A stretch of DNA of 64,000 bases from Patiria pectinifera (lineage: Eukaryota; Echinodermata; Asteroidea; Valvatida; Asterinidae): positions 27,519,430 through 27,583,429 of the forward strand of contig CM057129.1 of NCBI GenBank assembly GCA_029964075.1. Direction: 5' to 3'. The translations under genes and the position numbers were made by a program. This document shows positions 24,301 through 35,463 of this stretch, in pieces. Below the pieces are notes generated by a model that was not told the origin of the DNA, did not search any database, and saw only the letters and a program-made list of their open reading frames with translations. Numbering within the stretch: position 1 is the first letter of the stretch; each line of letters opens with the position of its first letter.

Positions 24301-27300
24301 CTGTTCAGCATTAAACAGTATTACAATAGGAAAGCATGTTTCACCTTTGCAGCAGCTTTCAATGTCAGTTTAAGAGGAAGATGGACCAAGCAATTTTATC
24401 GAGTCATTTGTCACAAAAATGACCAACCTCTGTGTAGTTTTAAAAGCAGGTACAGACGAGTGTAGTTCAACCTCTGTGGTTCAATCTACATTTTATTCTC
24501 AGCCCTCCTGTTACAAATTACATTTACATTGTACATGTGTGATAGAAACCAGTGCTATTCAACTGAAGTAAAATGAAGAAACTTCATTTTCACATCATAT
24601 TTGGAGAGGAAAAAAATACCAATAAATTGACAGAAAACATAATGGCCAACTAACTGATGGAAAGTATATAAACATATTTGGGTCATTCCATAAATTGTGG
24701 GTCCAAATGGGTTGTGTCCCTGTTACATTTGACATGTATATGATTTTTTGAATTCAGGACACTTTATTTAATGCCATTTATCTCCAAGAGTGATTATGTA
24801 AAGCAAAGATACCTGCCAAACAAATTAAAAATAGTTTGAATCAATTTTAATAATTGCATGGCAAACTACACAGGTCAAGTGTAACAAAGACACAAAAATG
24901 TCACACTTTGGACCCCAAATTTGTTGAATGAACCATATATTTAAAAAATAGTCTTAAATCTGAGGGGTGGGGGTGTTGTTTTGCACATCCCTTTTGTTTC
25001 TGTTACAATGCAAATATCTTCAGTTCCACTGTCGGCAATAGACCCTACGTCAGCAAGTGAAAATGAAAGCCTTTTATCATCAGTAGTTCTTTGAACGCAT
25101 ACTTCAATGGGTTTCTTTGAATACAGCGTTTTATGTTTCCAATGCGTAGACTTAAGCAGTGAAATGTTCCGAGTCAACTTGTACTATTGAGGTCACTGTA
25201 TCAGGTGTCGGCATTGACTTTAATGTCTTGAAAGCTTACAATTGTGCTGGCATTGCGAACTTTCTCTCTGCAAAAATATAGGTATTTATACATGTGTATT
25301 CACATACATGTACAATCTAATTTGTGCAGTACTACATGTACAGTCCACTGTACCGGTATGTACATGTACTTGTACTACTATACTTTAAGTGCAGTGTGTA
25401 TGCACATGTATTTACATACATGTACGTACATGTAGTGTATAGCTAAGTCACTGTAGATGCTAACGAGCATGCATGTAATTGCATTCACTGTCAAAGCAAT
25501 TGAACATGTAATACATTTGTAATGATCTCATACATGTAAGTCTACATGTAGAATGCATGCACCACCGACTTACCCTTGTTCTGAACATAGCTGGGACGTA
25601 TACCACAAATTTGATATATAGTTTTGCATAAATTTCCAATTGAAGGTATTACCTTGCGTGACACAGTGTTGTTTTTGTTTTTCAGAGAAGCCCCATGGTC
25701 ATGATTGTGTTATTTTTTATATGTTTGTGTACATTTTATTGTGAAATGTAAGTTTTGTGTGTAGTTGAATAATTCCCCCCTCCCCCAAAAAAGGAAAAAT
25801 TCTGATGTTCTACAGGTACATGTACAAAGCAAAGGCTTAAAAACGTATGGAAAAAATAATGTGATAATCTTAAGCTTGTCAACAGCAATGCCCTACACAA
25901 CACATAATTTGGAAAAAATACTCAAAATTTGAAAAATACTCCAATTACCATACGTGTACATGTATAACAAGAATTTGGCTTTGCTCATGTTTGTAGTGGG
26001 GCTGATATGGGAAATATTTGGGGGAATTGTGCCTTTGATGATATAAGCATGGCATTTGGCACACAGTCAGTGTACAGTACATGTACATGTATGTACCAGT
26101 ATGTCTTAAGCATGTTAAGAAAGATATTTGGCTATACATGTAGGGCCATCACAGATTTGTCCTTTGAAAAAAATATAGGCAGAATAACAAGCAATTTTCA
26201 AAATTTTCAAAATGGCTGCCATTGCTTGTTATTCTACCTACATTTTTTCAAAGGACAAATCTGCGATGGCCCTATAGCCAAATATCTTTCTCATGACATA
26301 GGCCTACTCTGACTGAGCGCCAAATGCCATGCTTGTATCATCAAAGGCACAACTCATCACCTATCTGCCGTACTACTTTTTTTGGGGGGGGGGGGAATTC
26401 GAACTATATGTACATTTATGTATCTGTACATTCCCATTGTAATTTGCATTTTACATGTTTTACGTTATAGAAATTACATTTTACATGTCTAGATTGTTTT
26501 GTAGTGTTCCTAGTGATTAAACCACTGCTGTCCTGTTCCCATTTCTACCCATAGCCCCAGCAGCCATCGGCGTAGATCTTCACTATTAGGGTAAAACCAA
26601 TGCATGTTTTACTGCACACAGACCGCACGCCACATGTTTCATTGTTTTCTTGCTTGTCATTCCAATTTGTTTTCTCTTCCTTCTTGCCATTTAAATATCT
26701 GTTTGGTCTCTTGCAAAATACAAGTCGACTCTCGTTAATACAAATTCAGGCAGACCTAACCAAAATGTTTATCACATGTACACGTACATATGTATACTTT
26801 GTGTATGTGAATTTTGTGTTTAGATGAGCGCGGTTCCCATTCATTATGTCCATAAATGCACAGTTGGAACCAAGGCTTTACATGTACAATGTATGTTCAC
26901 TATGGACTCGGTGCGCAAACAGTAGAGGGCGCTTTACGACCGCTTCGAGAGCCCAGTGGATGAGATGCACCGCGTGCGCGTACTTGTTCACAAGCGCGTA
27001 TAGCGTGAAGTACGCACGTTCTGAATGTGCACAAAGCCATAGCGTCTTTGCGTGAGCGCCAGGTGCCGTCAGCAATGCGTTTTAATGTCTCTCCCAGTGG
27101 TCTCCCCCAACTCTCCCTATGTAACCGTTGAGGGGGTACTTGTGCACGGAGCCCATAATCAGAATCTTGTAGTAACCAAATTTGTAATAACGAGAGTCGA
27201 CTGTGCAGTTTGGATTATGTATCTGGTGTGTTGCATGTCATGTACACTGTTTGTGGAGCACTTCGCAAGTTTATTACTGTTTTATAGTTATTTTTTATGT

Positions 27301-30300
27301 CTTGATAACAAGCATATTATGGGTGACAAGATGGCAAATTTGACAGAACAGGAATGAGAAAGAAAAGAACAGACTTGTATCATGAATTGTTTCATAATTT
27401 TTTTTTTATCAGAACAGGTAAAACAAGGTAAAGGTTTTTGTCCATGCACGGTACATTTGATAACTCCCTTGTTATACCTTGCCCATCACTTTTTGAGAAA
27501 GTTTATTAACCCTAACTCCCTAGCCTCTCTTGCCCAAAAGTGGCCTGAATCCTCCAATATCCTCCAATGGCAAAGAGTTCAATATCTTCCATTGACAAAG
27601 AGTTGAACAATTCTAAGGCTCTCTGCTTCCTCTCACCCATACACTCCAGCTGTGCCGGGATGTAGAACAAAGAGATACTCTACTAGCTTGTTCCCACATT
27701 CTGTATCTCTTTGCAACTCCTTGCCTTAGTGGCTGTTTCCCTCCATTCTATGATGTAACCTCTTTTAAGAGGAATATCAAGTCCTACCTCCAGCTTTCCT
27801 GATTATTTTTTTTCTTTTCATATTTTTCTTCTTTCTTGCCCTTTGCCAAGAGTGGTTTTATAGCCTTGCTTGGGGCGATTTTGCAAAAAAAAAAAAAAAG
27901 CCTCTGAATCCTTCAAAATCATCCACTTTTTGTTGCTGGAGGCCTCTGCTTGAATCTTTCAAAATGCTCCACTGGGTTTGCTGGGATGTTATTACAGAAT
28001 CAGATTTCATTGCTCTTATGAGTTCATTAGCTTGTGTACATGTAACTCCTCCATTAATATCCTGTATTGTCATGATTGTGGATTGGCAATACCAAGGCCT
28101 ATTTAGTTGGGGTAAAGAGGCTGTACTATTAGCAATGGTACATTGTACATGTTTATACATGTATGCTTACTATGCCTGCCCATGGATGGATGCCTGCCCA
28201 AGAATTTATGCATAAAACAAGTACATGTAACAGCTTGAGTCCTCCAAAATCATTTTTGGGGGTGGGGGGGGGGGGGAACCAGCCAGAGCCTTAATCCTCC
28301 AATTTCACCCAGCCTCAGTTGGGGCCTGCTATTAAACCTGGATCATCCATTATCTGCCAGAGGCAAAATCCTGTTACCGTACATGTATGCAAAATCCTCC
28401 AGTGTTTCGATTTGCAATGGCCCTCAATCCTTCGAAATCCTTCGAAATCCTTCATTATGCAAAGTGGATTTTGGAGAGATTGGGAAGGTTAGGGTTAAAG
28501 GCAGAAATATAAATGCATCCTAGTTGATAACCCCCCCCCCCCCATTTCCTCCTCTTACAAACTTTTGCTCCTCCCATTCCCTGTATAAAGCAAATCATGA
28601 CTTCCTTTCAAGCCTTAGTGTGAGTATTGAACAGCTCGTAGAAACTTTTTTGCAACTAATGAAAAGATTGTTTTTTTGCATATTGCAAAAAAAATGAAAT
28701 GTTTTAATGTTATTTGATTTTAGTCAAACAATACTTGAAAAGGTCAACGTTTGAAAATGCACTATAATTGCTGTACCTATACATACTCATGTACACCTGC
28801 AGATGTATGACAAACAGCAACTGATTTTGATCATTGTTCATCAGATTCAGTCACTGGCCTAATTCAAATAAAAAGTCATACATGTACCTTTGCATAAGTG
28901 TTCTTAAGAAACTCTTTTTAAAGACAGAAAAGGCAAACTGCCAAAAACAGACATTATTTTCTTGAAGGCGCATGCCCCCTTCTTTAAACTCATGCCTCCT
29001 TCTTACATCCACAGTTCTTGAGACATGAGGAAACTCCTTGAATGAAAAACCTTGTTTTGCCCTTGCAAATTTGCAAGTGATTAAAGATTAAACCCCATGC
29101 TCTTAAAGAAAAATGGCTTTTTTTTTTATGAAACGTATTTTCAATTTGTATGTTTTGTTTTTAAGAAAAGTCAGAAAAATTGCTTTCATTTGCGCACAAA
29201 TGGACCCATTCTACGAGAGCCGAATTATTGTCTGGCAGCTAATAAGTTTATGAAGAAGTAATTCAAGAACTATAAGTGGATTTTTCGTTTGATGTCTCAT
29301 TCAAAAGTTAGTAACTTTTGTATCGCTAGGAAAGCATCCATGGAAAAAACAAATCAAGGTGAATCTCTAAACCTTTAAGTTCCAATCATATCTGTCACAT
29401 AACAGGATAACTGTGTTTTCTGTTCCCAGATTTAGACGAGCCAGCGATGTCACCACCCACAGCTCTGGCGGCTTCTTCAGGGGAAGTCGATTTAGATTCA
29501 GGTCAGGATAAATAAAGGCAACGTTATCAGTTTTCCACACAATGGGCAAGCGTTCTGTACATTTTGGGAGATTTTTTAGAGGGGGGGGGGGGTAAAAAAG
29601 GTTGCATTCTTACTCCATGTGTTGATTTCAAATGGCCAAATTGGAGATTCAATCAATCAATCAATCATGTCGGTTTTAAGGCCGTTGTCCAGTCTGTTCT
29701 AGGTTGGCCTGCTTTCTCCCTATGGCTCTCCTCCACTTGGCCCTGTCCGTCGCGTCCCTCGCATTGACTCCAAGCAGTCGCATGTCATCTGACACGGAGC
29801 TCTGCCAAGTCTTGCGCAGATTGTTTACTTAAAATCCATTGTTGACAACGACTTGCCCTATTACTGAGGATGTGCGAGTAATTTGCTAGATTATGTTTGA
29901 TCAGTCACAGACAGTTAACAATTTCTTCCACTTCCCCTGCCATGTATTTGTATACAGACTAGTAAAAAAACAGTCAGATCACATTTTGTGTAAACACTGA
30001 GACTAGTCAAATTCCATCAACAGACAAAAGAGGTGACTGGTAGGTACAGCTATCATATCAATCACCTCCAGTCAAAGCATGGCTATATCAAATTGAGGGA
30101 ATTCTTAACCATGTTAACTGTTAAAACAGTCACTTGATTGATTTTGACTGCTGTGATGGCTAAGCTGAAATTGCCAGCCAGAGTGGGCAGGTTTTAAATG
30201 AATGCCTGCACATGTCAATATGTACATGTAACAACCACGAATGCGACCACTTATGGGGTATGTTGTGTAATATATTCATATGCTATAAATTGAGAGACAA

Positions 30301-32872
30301 CCTCCCACAATTAAATTGAAAATCTTAAAGAATACTGTGCCTACTTGCTCATGTAAGTTCCATCACCATTTTTTCCCAGTGGTCGTACACAGCGTGAAGT
30401 TCTTGAGAAGAGTGCTAGCTTGAGCAGAGAGGAGCCTAGTTTTGCAAGGTAAGATCACTTCCAGTGGCATTTGAGACTTGCATATAAAGTCGCATTCCCT
30501 GTGATATTTTCGAGTTTCATCCCCAAAAAATAGATTCGTTTTCAAAATTGCTAATTTTCCAGCAATAAAAAAGTCATTCGCTTAAATGAGACCAACAAAA
30601 AAATTGCCCCACATTAAAGGGAATGTACATCATTGGCTTTAGCTGTAATTTTCAGAAATGAACTATTTGAGGGGTTAGTATAATAGATCAAATATTGTTA
30701 CACTGACATGTTTGAAGTTTTGTCTTTGAAAATGCTGGAAAAACCAAGAAAAACAAAATTGCTCAAGTAGTCTGATTCCCTGACTCCAGTAAATATAAAA
30801 TGGATCAATTTATAGATGCCAGAAAATTGTAAGGTAAGGGAACTAGTCTAGCTGGTCTGCACCCGTTCATGAACATTGTAACCAATAGCAAACAACATTT
30901 TGACTGACAAAAATTGTAAATTTGGAGCAGTAATTGAAAAATAGTTAGGTTTTTCCAACAGTGGTCGGCCGACCACCATTGAAAATGTATACAAAAATGC
31001 CATTTTCTTGAAAATGACTTCACACCAGGTGCCATAATTTTACAGGATGCTTAAGACTATCATTTACCAACATCCTTGTAAGGTATTTCGTAAAAGCTTG
31101 GTATTTTGTTTTTCGATGTTTGCAAATGTTGTACATGTATATTCCCTTTAACATTTAATTATTGAATTATTACCTGCAAATTTTGAAATACTTGGTGGCC
31201 TGACAATAATTCTGTTCTTGCAGGGTAGTCTGGTTCCCGCCCCACAATCAGAATCAATAATGCACAGACTAAGATTGAACCAGTCTGCTTGTAAGGCGGA
31301 TCTGTTTGGGCCCCAAAAACTCTTTTTAGAGGGTTGCAGACACCCAAAAGAGTGAGAAAATGGGTTGGGGCGGTGGAATAAAACATACATGTTAACATTT
31401 ATTAAGACGGAACAAATTACTTGTCGAAGAGCAAGGGGAACGCAACTGTAATCAGGCATAAGATTTTTCAGACTTGGTCTGAATTTAGACCTCTTGAATC
31501 TGAGAGAAAGACATCAGTGTAGAAAGAAATGCATCTTTCAGACCTTTCATCCATTTTCAGATTGTTTTTTTAAATCTCATCCCTGTTGGTTTAATGCTTC
31601 TTTCTGTAAAATGGCAGCATGACAGATGGGACAACCCCACAGATGAACTACATGTGTTGTACAGCAATATTTTTTATGATTTTTTTTTTCAGGAGTCCAC
31701 CTCTGATCAGGCCACGCAGGGCCCAATCCTTCAGGGACACAGCACTTCATCCACCAACTGAGATCACATTTGATGGTCAGTTTAGTTTATTCTGTTGGCT
31801 TTTGCTTAATTTTAGGCTATTAATTGATTTTCACAAGGGGGAAAACTGGGGGACTGATCTAGCTTTTGAAAGACAACCTAGTGAAAATTGCTCAGATGTT
31901 TGTCTTGAAAATTATTTTTTGAAATTTAGTAGTGTGATTTGTAAACTTCCATACATGCATGACCCATCAAATAACAAGTTATGCTGTGCATGCACACAGC
32001 GGCTGCAATTTCTATGAACATGTTTAAGATGGTAGAGTAAGTGCTTCATCACTGATATTCTCGGCTTTAAGTTGAAGAGTCAAAGGGGATGAAATTTCAG
32101 TTTCAGATAGAGAAGAGGAGAAAAAATAACGACTGAGGAAACATGCATGGTAGGGTAAAGAGCAAACTCTAGATCTTAATGGCGTGTCTTGGAGTATTTA
32201 CACGCAGATAGTAAAGAGTAATCTGATTTTGAAAGGACCACTGCATCAACCTGTGTTCTATTTCCTTCTCTATTGATGGCAGGTTTTACCCAGCTCTCAG
32301 GCTCCGACCACTCCACTCCCATCAAGATTACTGAGCCCTTCATGCCCTACGCCCCGGCGCCTGCCGAAAGCACCGACGACTCGGACATCCATGCCGACAG
32401 TGAGGACTTCGTGGACAATGCCACGCCCGTCATCGAGGAAGAGGAGCCCATCGAAGAGCAGATTGAAGAAGAGACGGAACAAGCCGTGATGAGCGAGCAG
32501 GTTGTGCCGGATCAGGATCTGTCCAGTAATCACGTCGAGGAGATACAGGTTACCGCCATTAAGCCAGAACCAGACAAGCCACGGCGGTCTAGATCCTGGA
32601 TTCTGCTCAAACTCACCCTCTCTTGCTTGGTCATCGTGTTAACCCTCGCAGCCGTTGCACTTGTAATCCTTTATGAGACTGATCACATCCCTACCCTGGA
32701 TCCCCTCCGGCAAAATCAATCCGTAAGAGAATTCCGGGAGGCTTATTACGTCCCCGTGCGTGCCTGGGTAGAAGGCGGTCTGGAACAGATCGGAATGGCG
32801 TACCAGCAGCTGCCATCCATTGAGGAGTTGAAAGATAAAGTCGGTATCCACACAGGCACCAGGGGAGTCTGA
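12360..32872 (+). CDS. FRMD3: FERM-domain protein, FRMD3/FRMD5 orthologue (complete)
   Basis: Twelve coding exons: 12360-12431, 17064-17168, 17901-17943, 18559-18738, 19623-19746, 21104-21191, 23272-23424, 24135-24223, 29430-29501, 30380-30448, 31693-31775 and 32283-32872. They total 1668 nt, or 555 residues, with phases matching throughout. Residues about 5-285 are the FERM domain ([77 protein letters not shown]). Residues 285-335 are the FERM-adjacent region, with [20 protein letters not shown]. An acidic linker spans about 390-426, and a membrane segment ([20 protein letters not shown]) about 468-490. The short tail keeps [14 protein letters not shown], as in FRMD5 and FRMD3. It is a likely membrane-linked cortical adaptor. 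The single gene probably predates the vertebrate FRMD3/FRMD5 split; the symbol follows the linkage to IDNK. Confidence 0.93.
12906..13681. mobile_element. Mutator-like foldback element with 10-bp target duplication
   Basis: The element begins TAGCCCCACTAG and ends CTAGTGGGGCTA. Its arms of about 330-380 bp are near-perfect reverse complements meeting near 13290-13330. The flanks 12896-12905 and 13682-13691 are identical (ACGACACAGC), a 10-bp target-site duplication. Long TIRs with a 9-11 bp duplication fit Mutator-like elements. It lies in FRMD intron 1; no transposase is present. Confidence 0.8.
14975..15120 (+). repeat. Dispersed repeat W in FRMD intron 1
   Basis: This is the reverse-complement partner of 10430-10570 (tttgatgtgtgtctcg, ccttccaaggagagttgtg). 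It is noncoding and its ends are uncertain. Confidence 0.5.
15170..15770. repeat. Tract rich in the self-complementary word tacatgta
   Basis: Overlapping tacatgtacatgta words occur densely here in FRMD intron 1, and smaller clusters occur at 16285-16310, 16515-16550, 17215-17275, 22295-22350 and 25285-25440. The word is its own reverse complement, so reading frames through it look alike on both strands. No gene is present. Confidence 0.7.
17380..17612. repeat. Dispersed family X, copy in FRMD intron 2
   Basis: The words gggtccac, ctgtccctgttac, ttataattctgatgcactcc and ccaagagtgattat match 9771-10031 in reverse complement. Terminal inverted repeats are worn. It is noncoding. Confidence 0.5.
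18110..18390 (-). mobile_element. tRNA-derived SINE in FRMD intron 3
   Basis: Read on the minus strand, a tRNA-like head near 18390-18310 contains the B box GGTTCGAGCCC. The body follows with TTGAGCAAGGCACTTAACC and TTCGGATGGGACGTAAAGC, words typical of widespread metazoan SINEs. The head does not form a complete tRNA. It ends about 170 bp before FRMD exon 4. Confidence 0.75.
20440..20690. repeat. Short direct and inverted repeat cluster
   Basis: The word gtgtccaacataccacga occurs twice in direct orientation (about 20530 and 20599). A related segment follows inverted, with gtgggacacaaacgcactacat. The cluster lies directly beside a TIR element in FRMD intron 5. It is probably a worn foldback element. 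Confidence 0.5.
20690..20924. mobile_element. 235-bp MITE with perfect 20-bp TIRs
   Basis: TTATCTTCAAGCAAACTTGA at 20690-20709 is matched exactly by its reverse complement at 20905-20924. There is no coding capacity. It is in FRMD intron 5. Confidence 0.75.
21640..21670. repeat. Small perfect hairpin
   Basis: Arms of 14 bp, cattagggagacat and its reverse complement, surround a 3-nt loop (gaa) in FRMD intron 6. It may be the core of a decayed MITE. Confidence 0.6.
22128..22380. mobile_element. Short TIR element in FRMD intron 6
   Basis: CCAAGGCGTTGGG at 22128 and CCCAACGCCTTG ending at 22380 are inverted repeats about 250 bp apart. The interior is rich in cgtac and tacatg words. No target duplication was clear. 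Confidence 0.5.
23800..24118. repeat. Dispersed family Y, copy next to FRMD exon 8
   Basis: It shares gataagccagctgtgcc, gtttgactagtcacagtgc, ctgactgttggtgactag and ctgactgtctgtg with 41174-41458. It ends about 16 bp before FRMD exon 8, so its tail overlaps the region expected to hold the branch point and pyrimidine tract. Confidence 0.6.
24680..24933. mobile_element. Dispersed family X, copy in FRMD intron 8
   Basis: It begins GGGTCATTCCATAAATTGTG and ends with an inverted relative (cccaaatttgttgaatgaacc). The interior has ctccaagagtgattatg, as in other copies. It is noncoding. Confidence 0.6.
26027..26352. mobile_element. Foldback element in FRMD intron 8
   Basis: The outer words ttgtgcctttgatgatataa and gcatggcatttggc, and the inner words ggccatcacagatttgtcc and ataacaagca, recur in inverted order on the right side up to 26352. 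The symmetry centre is near 26210. A tacatgta-rich segment interrupts the left arm only, suggesting a later gain there. Confidence 0.75.
26880..27150 (-). repeat. Dispersed family Z, minus-strand copy
   Basis: On the minus strand it reads gtaccccctcaacggtta, then gagagttgggggagacc, then gcattgctgacggc and gcgccctctactgtt. The same order occurs on the plus strand at 41462-41715 and 57190-57365. It lies in FRMD intron 8. Nothing identifies the superfamily. Confidence 0.55.
27506..28498. mobile_element. TTAA family 1 copy C, containing a LINE fragment
   Basis: It starts TTAACCCTAACTCCCT and ends GGGAAGGTTAGGGTTAA, with TTAA at 27506-27509 and 28495-28498. This is the clearest copy. Internal aatcctccaaaatc words repeat as in the other copies. 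A LINE 3' end occupies about 27610-27802, so this copy was an insertion target. Confidence 0.7.
27625..27802 (+). mobile_element. LINE ORF2 C-terminal fragment (non-LTR retrotransposon)
   Basis: Conceptual translation gives [16 protein letters not shown] in one frame, then [20 protein letters not shown] and a stop in another. Both resemble the conserved end of non-LTR reverse-transcriptase proteins (R-T-x-R-Y...F-x-P then S-F-K-x-x-x-K-x-Y-L). One frameshift separates them and the 5' part is missing, so it is a dead, 5'-truncated copy. Confidence 0.6.
29640..29830 (-). mobile_element. LINE 3' end, 5'-truncated, with simple-repeat tail
   Basis: The minus strand encodes [15 protein letters not shown], then [13 protein letters not shown], and a stop. 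This resembles the TW...DM..LG...DR..WR ending of many non-LTR retrotransposon proteins. A tail of tgattgattgattg follows directly. Only the last 50 or so residues remain. It lies in FRMD intron 9. Confidence 0.65.
29893..30190. repeat. Dispersed family Y, copy in FRMD intron 9
   Basis: It shares aattccatcaacagac, ggtgactggtaggtacagct and atcaatcacc with 2775-3085, in the same orientation. It is noncoding; ends approximate. Confidence 0.55.
30614..31151. mobile_element. TTAA family 2 MITE, copy A
   Basis: It is flanked by TTAA at 30614-30617 and 31148-31151, with termini AGGGAATGTACA and (inverted) AGGGAATATACA. A central palindrome-like segment, agtggtcggccgaccacca, is seen near 30960. It matches 60309-60840 in reverse complement over most of its length. 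It is a piggyBac-like nonautonomous element in FRMD intron 10. Confidence 0.75.
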
Positions 32873-33061
32873 TCGGTCCAGTGACTGTCAGTGTTGTAGA
32901 GTCCATCACTAATGCACCACCAGTCTGATCACAAGTAAATCATCAATTTACAAGTCCAGTCACAAGTCACTGGGGATGAACAATAACAAAGGAATGTCTT
33001 TGTCACTCTTCATTTGAAGAGATTGTGACGACTTGAGATTGACCTGAGATGGAAATGTGAA

Positions 33062-33366
33062 GACTTGTGAGGACTTGTGATGGACTTGTGAGGACTTGTG
33101 ATGGACTTGTGATGGACTTGTGAGGACTTGTGATGGACTTGTGATGGACTTGTGAGGACTTGTGATGGACTTGCAATGGACTTGTGAGGACTTGTGATGG
33201 ACTTGTGATGGACTTGTGAGGACTTGTGATGGACTTGTGATGGACTTGTGAGGACTTGTGATGGACTTGTGATGGACTTGTGAGGACTTGTGATGGACTT
33301 GTGATGGACTTGTGAGGACTTGTGATGGACTTGTGAGGACTTGTGATGGACTTGTGATGGTCTTGA
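33062..33366. repeat. Minisatellite in the presumed FRMD 3' UTR
   Basis: About 28 copies of gacttgtgatg or gacttgtgag alternate, often as a 32-bp higher-order unit (10+11+11). Decayed units precede it from 33027. It starts about 190 nt after the FRMD stop codon. The open frame on the minus strand (HKSSQV-type repeats) follows from the repeat and is not a gene. Confidence 0.9.
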
Positions 33367-35440
33367 CTACAACATGTCGACTGCAGACTCGCTCAGAACA
33401 GGCCAGTGACGGTGGCAACATTTTTGTAGTATCCATGAACCACCGTATGAACAAGAGTAGTGTGTCCTTTCACTACGGAACACAGGCATTGATTAAGTCT
33501 CAAGTTGGGTTTTTTTATGATCAGGTAGCGTGGAGGAATGTGTAGGAATTGAAGACTAGAATTTTAGAATAGCGGTTGAGAGGTGGATGAGAAGTTTGTA
33601 TATTAAGCACTCATTCAGGGTGGTATGAAATCAGCGAGATCAATTTCAAATGACAGTATATACATTACGTGTATTGTATAAAATAATTTATGTTAATAAT
33701 TATGAACCAAATTCATAGATTGTTCACTCGCCTGCCAAAAAAAATAATATTGTGCTAGTATTCACTGAATCCAACTTTTGATAAAAGCTAAAAATTGAAC
33801 ATTTTAGGCAAGAGTAAGTGCTGAGATTATGAAATAATCGTGCATTTCATATGTCTATCTTTAAGAAGCCAAAATAAATTAAGATTTTAGAAATATTTGC
33901 TCATATCCTGGAGTAAGAACATTAAGAATCTTGAGAATCGACATCAGTAAATTCAAAACAAAGTACATATCAATAATTTTTTATTTATGACTTAAAACTA
34001 GTTGTTACAATTGTGATTGCTGTTAATTGCAGTGAATTGGACTAAAACAATGTTTATGTAGAACTAAAATTGTCACATTTCAAAAAATCAAAATTTACAA
34101 AGCTTTTAAATTGTTCTGAATGAAATGAATTGAAGTAGGAATTTTTAACTATTGAACAGTAATTTTGTTTTATAATCAAGTATTTAGAGTTCATGTTAAC
34201 TACATTGCTAAGATTCTATCTACAGAACTTTCTCAGCAAACTTTCAAAATCTTTTTTTGACCCAGGGTAAGTTAAACTTTGTTGGTCATAATCACTAACA
34301 TGAGATTGTGGAATGCATTGTTTAAATAGATACCATGTGCAAACACGTGTGTATTCTGAAGCCCCTTCCCTACCGCAGAAAGTTGATTGACACCCCTAAA
34401 CTAATGCACGTTTGTGACTTTGAACACTGAAAAAAAAAAGAATGCAATGTTGCCATAATCAGGGCAGGACAGTGTCAGCTTCCTTGGTTTGTAACTTTGT
34501 GTTTCATCTGGAGCATCTACATGTACTCTCTGGTAAATTTATGGCTTAATGTGTTACCAGTTACCATGGTTACTTGGTAAAATGTGGAGTTTGCTCATTT
34601 CCTAAATCCTGCATCGCCCGAAAGTCGCAAAGGCTACATGTAACTGTAATGTTGTTATTGAATTTTTACAATGTACCGGTGTAGCATGAATGTCCGACTC
34701 CATGAAATGTGGACTCATTGGTAGTACTGCGCACGCGTGAGTACGATACCATGCTATTTTTAGGATCGTTTCGGGATAGTGACCTGTCACGTGCGAGGGA
34801 TTAACCAATAATAGGGAAAAAGGGGTCCGATTTTCATAGGAGTCAGATTTTCATGTGACACCGGTACCGTGTGTTCTGTCTAGCCCTATTTCATGAACTT
34901 TAGCGTACTGTTTCAATTGTTTATTGATTCTTGTTAAATATATAGTCCGTCATTTGTAATTTGTGCATTTTGTTCGTTTGAAGCAATAAAAGTGCTCAAA
35001 ATCCAATGAAGGATACTGAACAACTAACCTGATGAAGTTTCAGCTCGGCTTCAGCTGTATATTCCGAGAAAAACAGCATTCTAGGATCTCACTTTCAAAT
35101 CAAAAGTTGCTGAATCATGTTTTGAATTGTTTTGAATTGCAGCTATACGCGATGCCGCACACTGATCCGACGAATTATAGCAACCGCGCACGCCTGTGCG
35201 TCGTGCCAATGCTTGCGCGCGCTGCGCCGAATAACAAAACGAACTACTAATTTAAATGTTCCTACGGTGCGTCTTAAGACGCACCGTTGGAAAGGCCTTC
35301 TTTCGTTGATTACTTCAACATGATAGCTTGCCAGAAAGAATAATTTCACAGGGAGTTTAGTCCACTTACTATCTTTCAACCAAGTATGTTTTTCAACAAT
35401 AATATGCCAGTAACTTTTTCGGATGGATGCAAATGATGGA
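33367..35440. other. Presumed FRMD 3' UTR and intergenic DNA, no gene recognised
   Basis: This A/T-rich stretch has no coding segment or clear element that I can support. AATAAA hexamers occur at 33873-33878 and 34984-34989. Confidence 0.5.
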
Positions 35441-35463
35441 CTATAGCTTTTACACATTAATAC

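Noticed and set aside
32960-33454. Minus-strand open frame with HKSSQV-type repeats
   Set aside because: It is the translation of the FRMD 3' UTR minisatellite and runs antisense to the gene.
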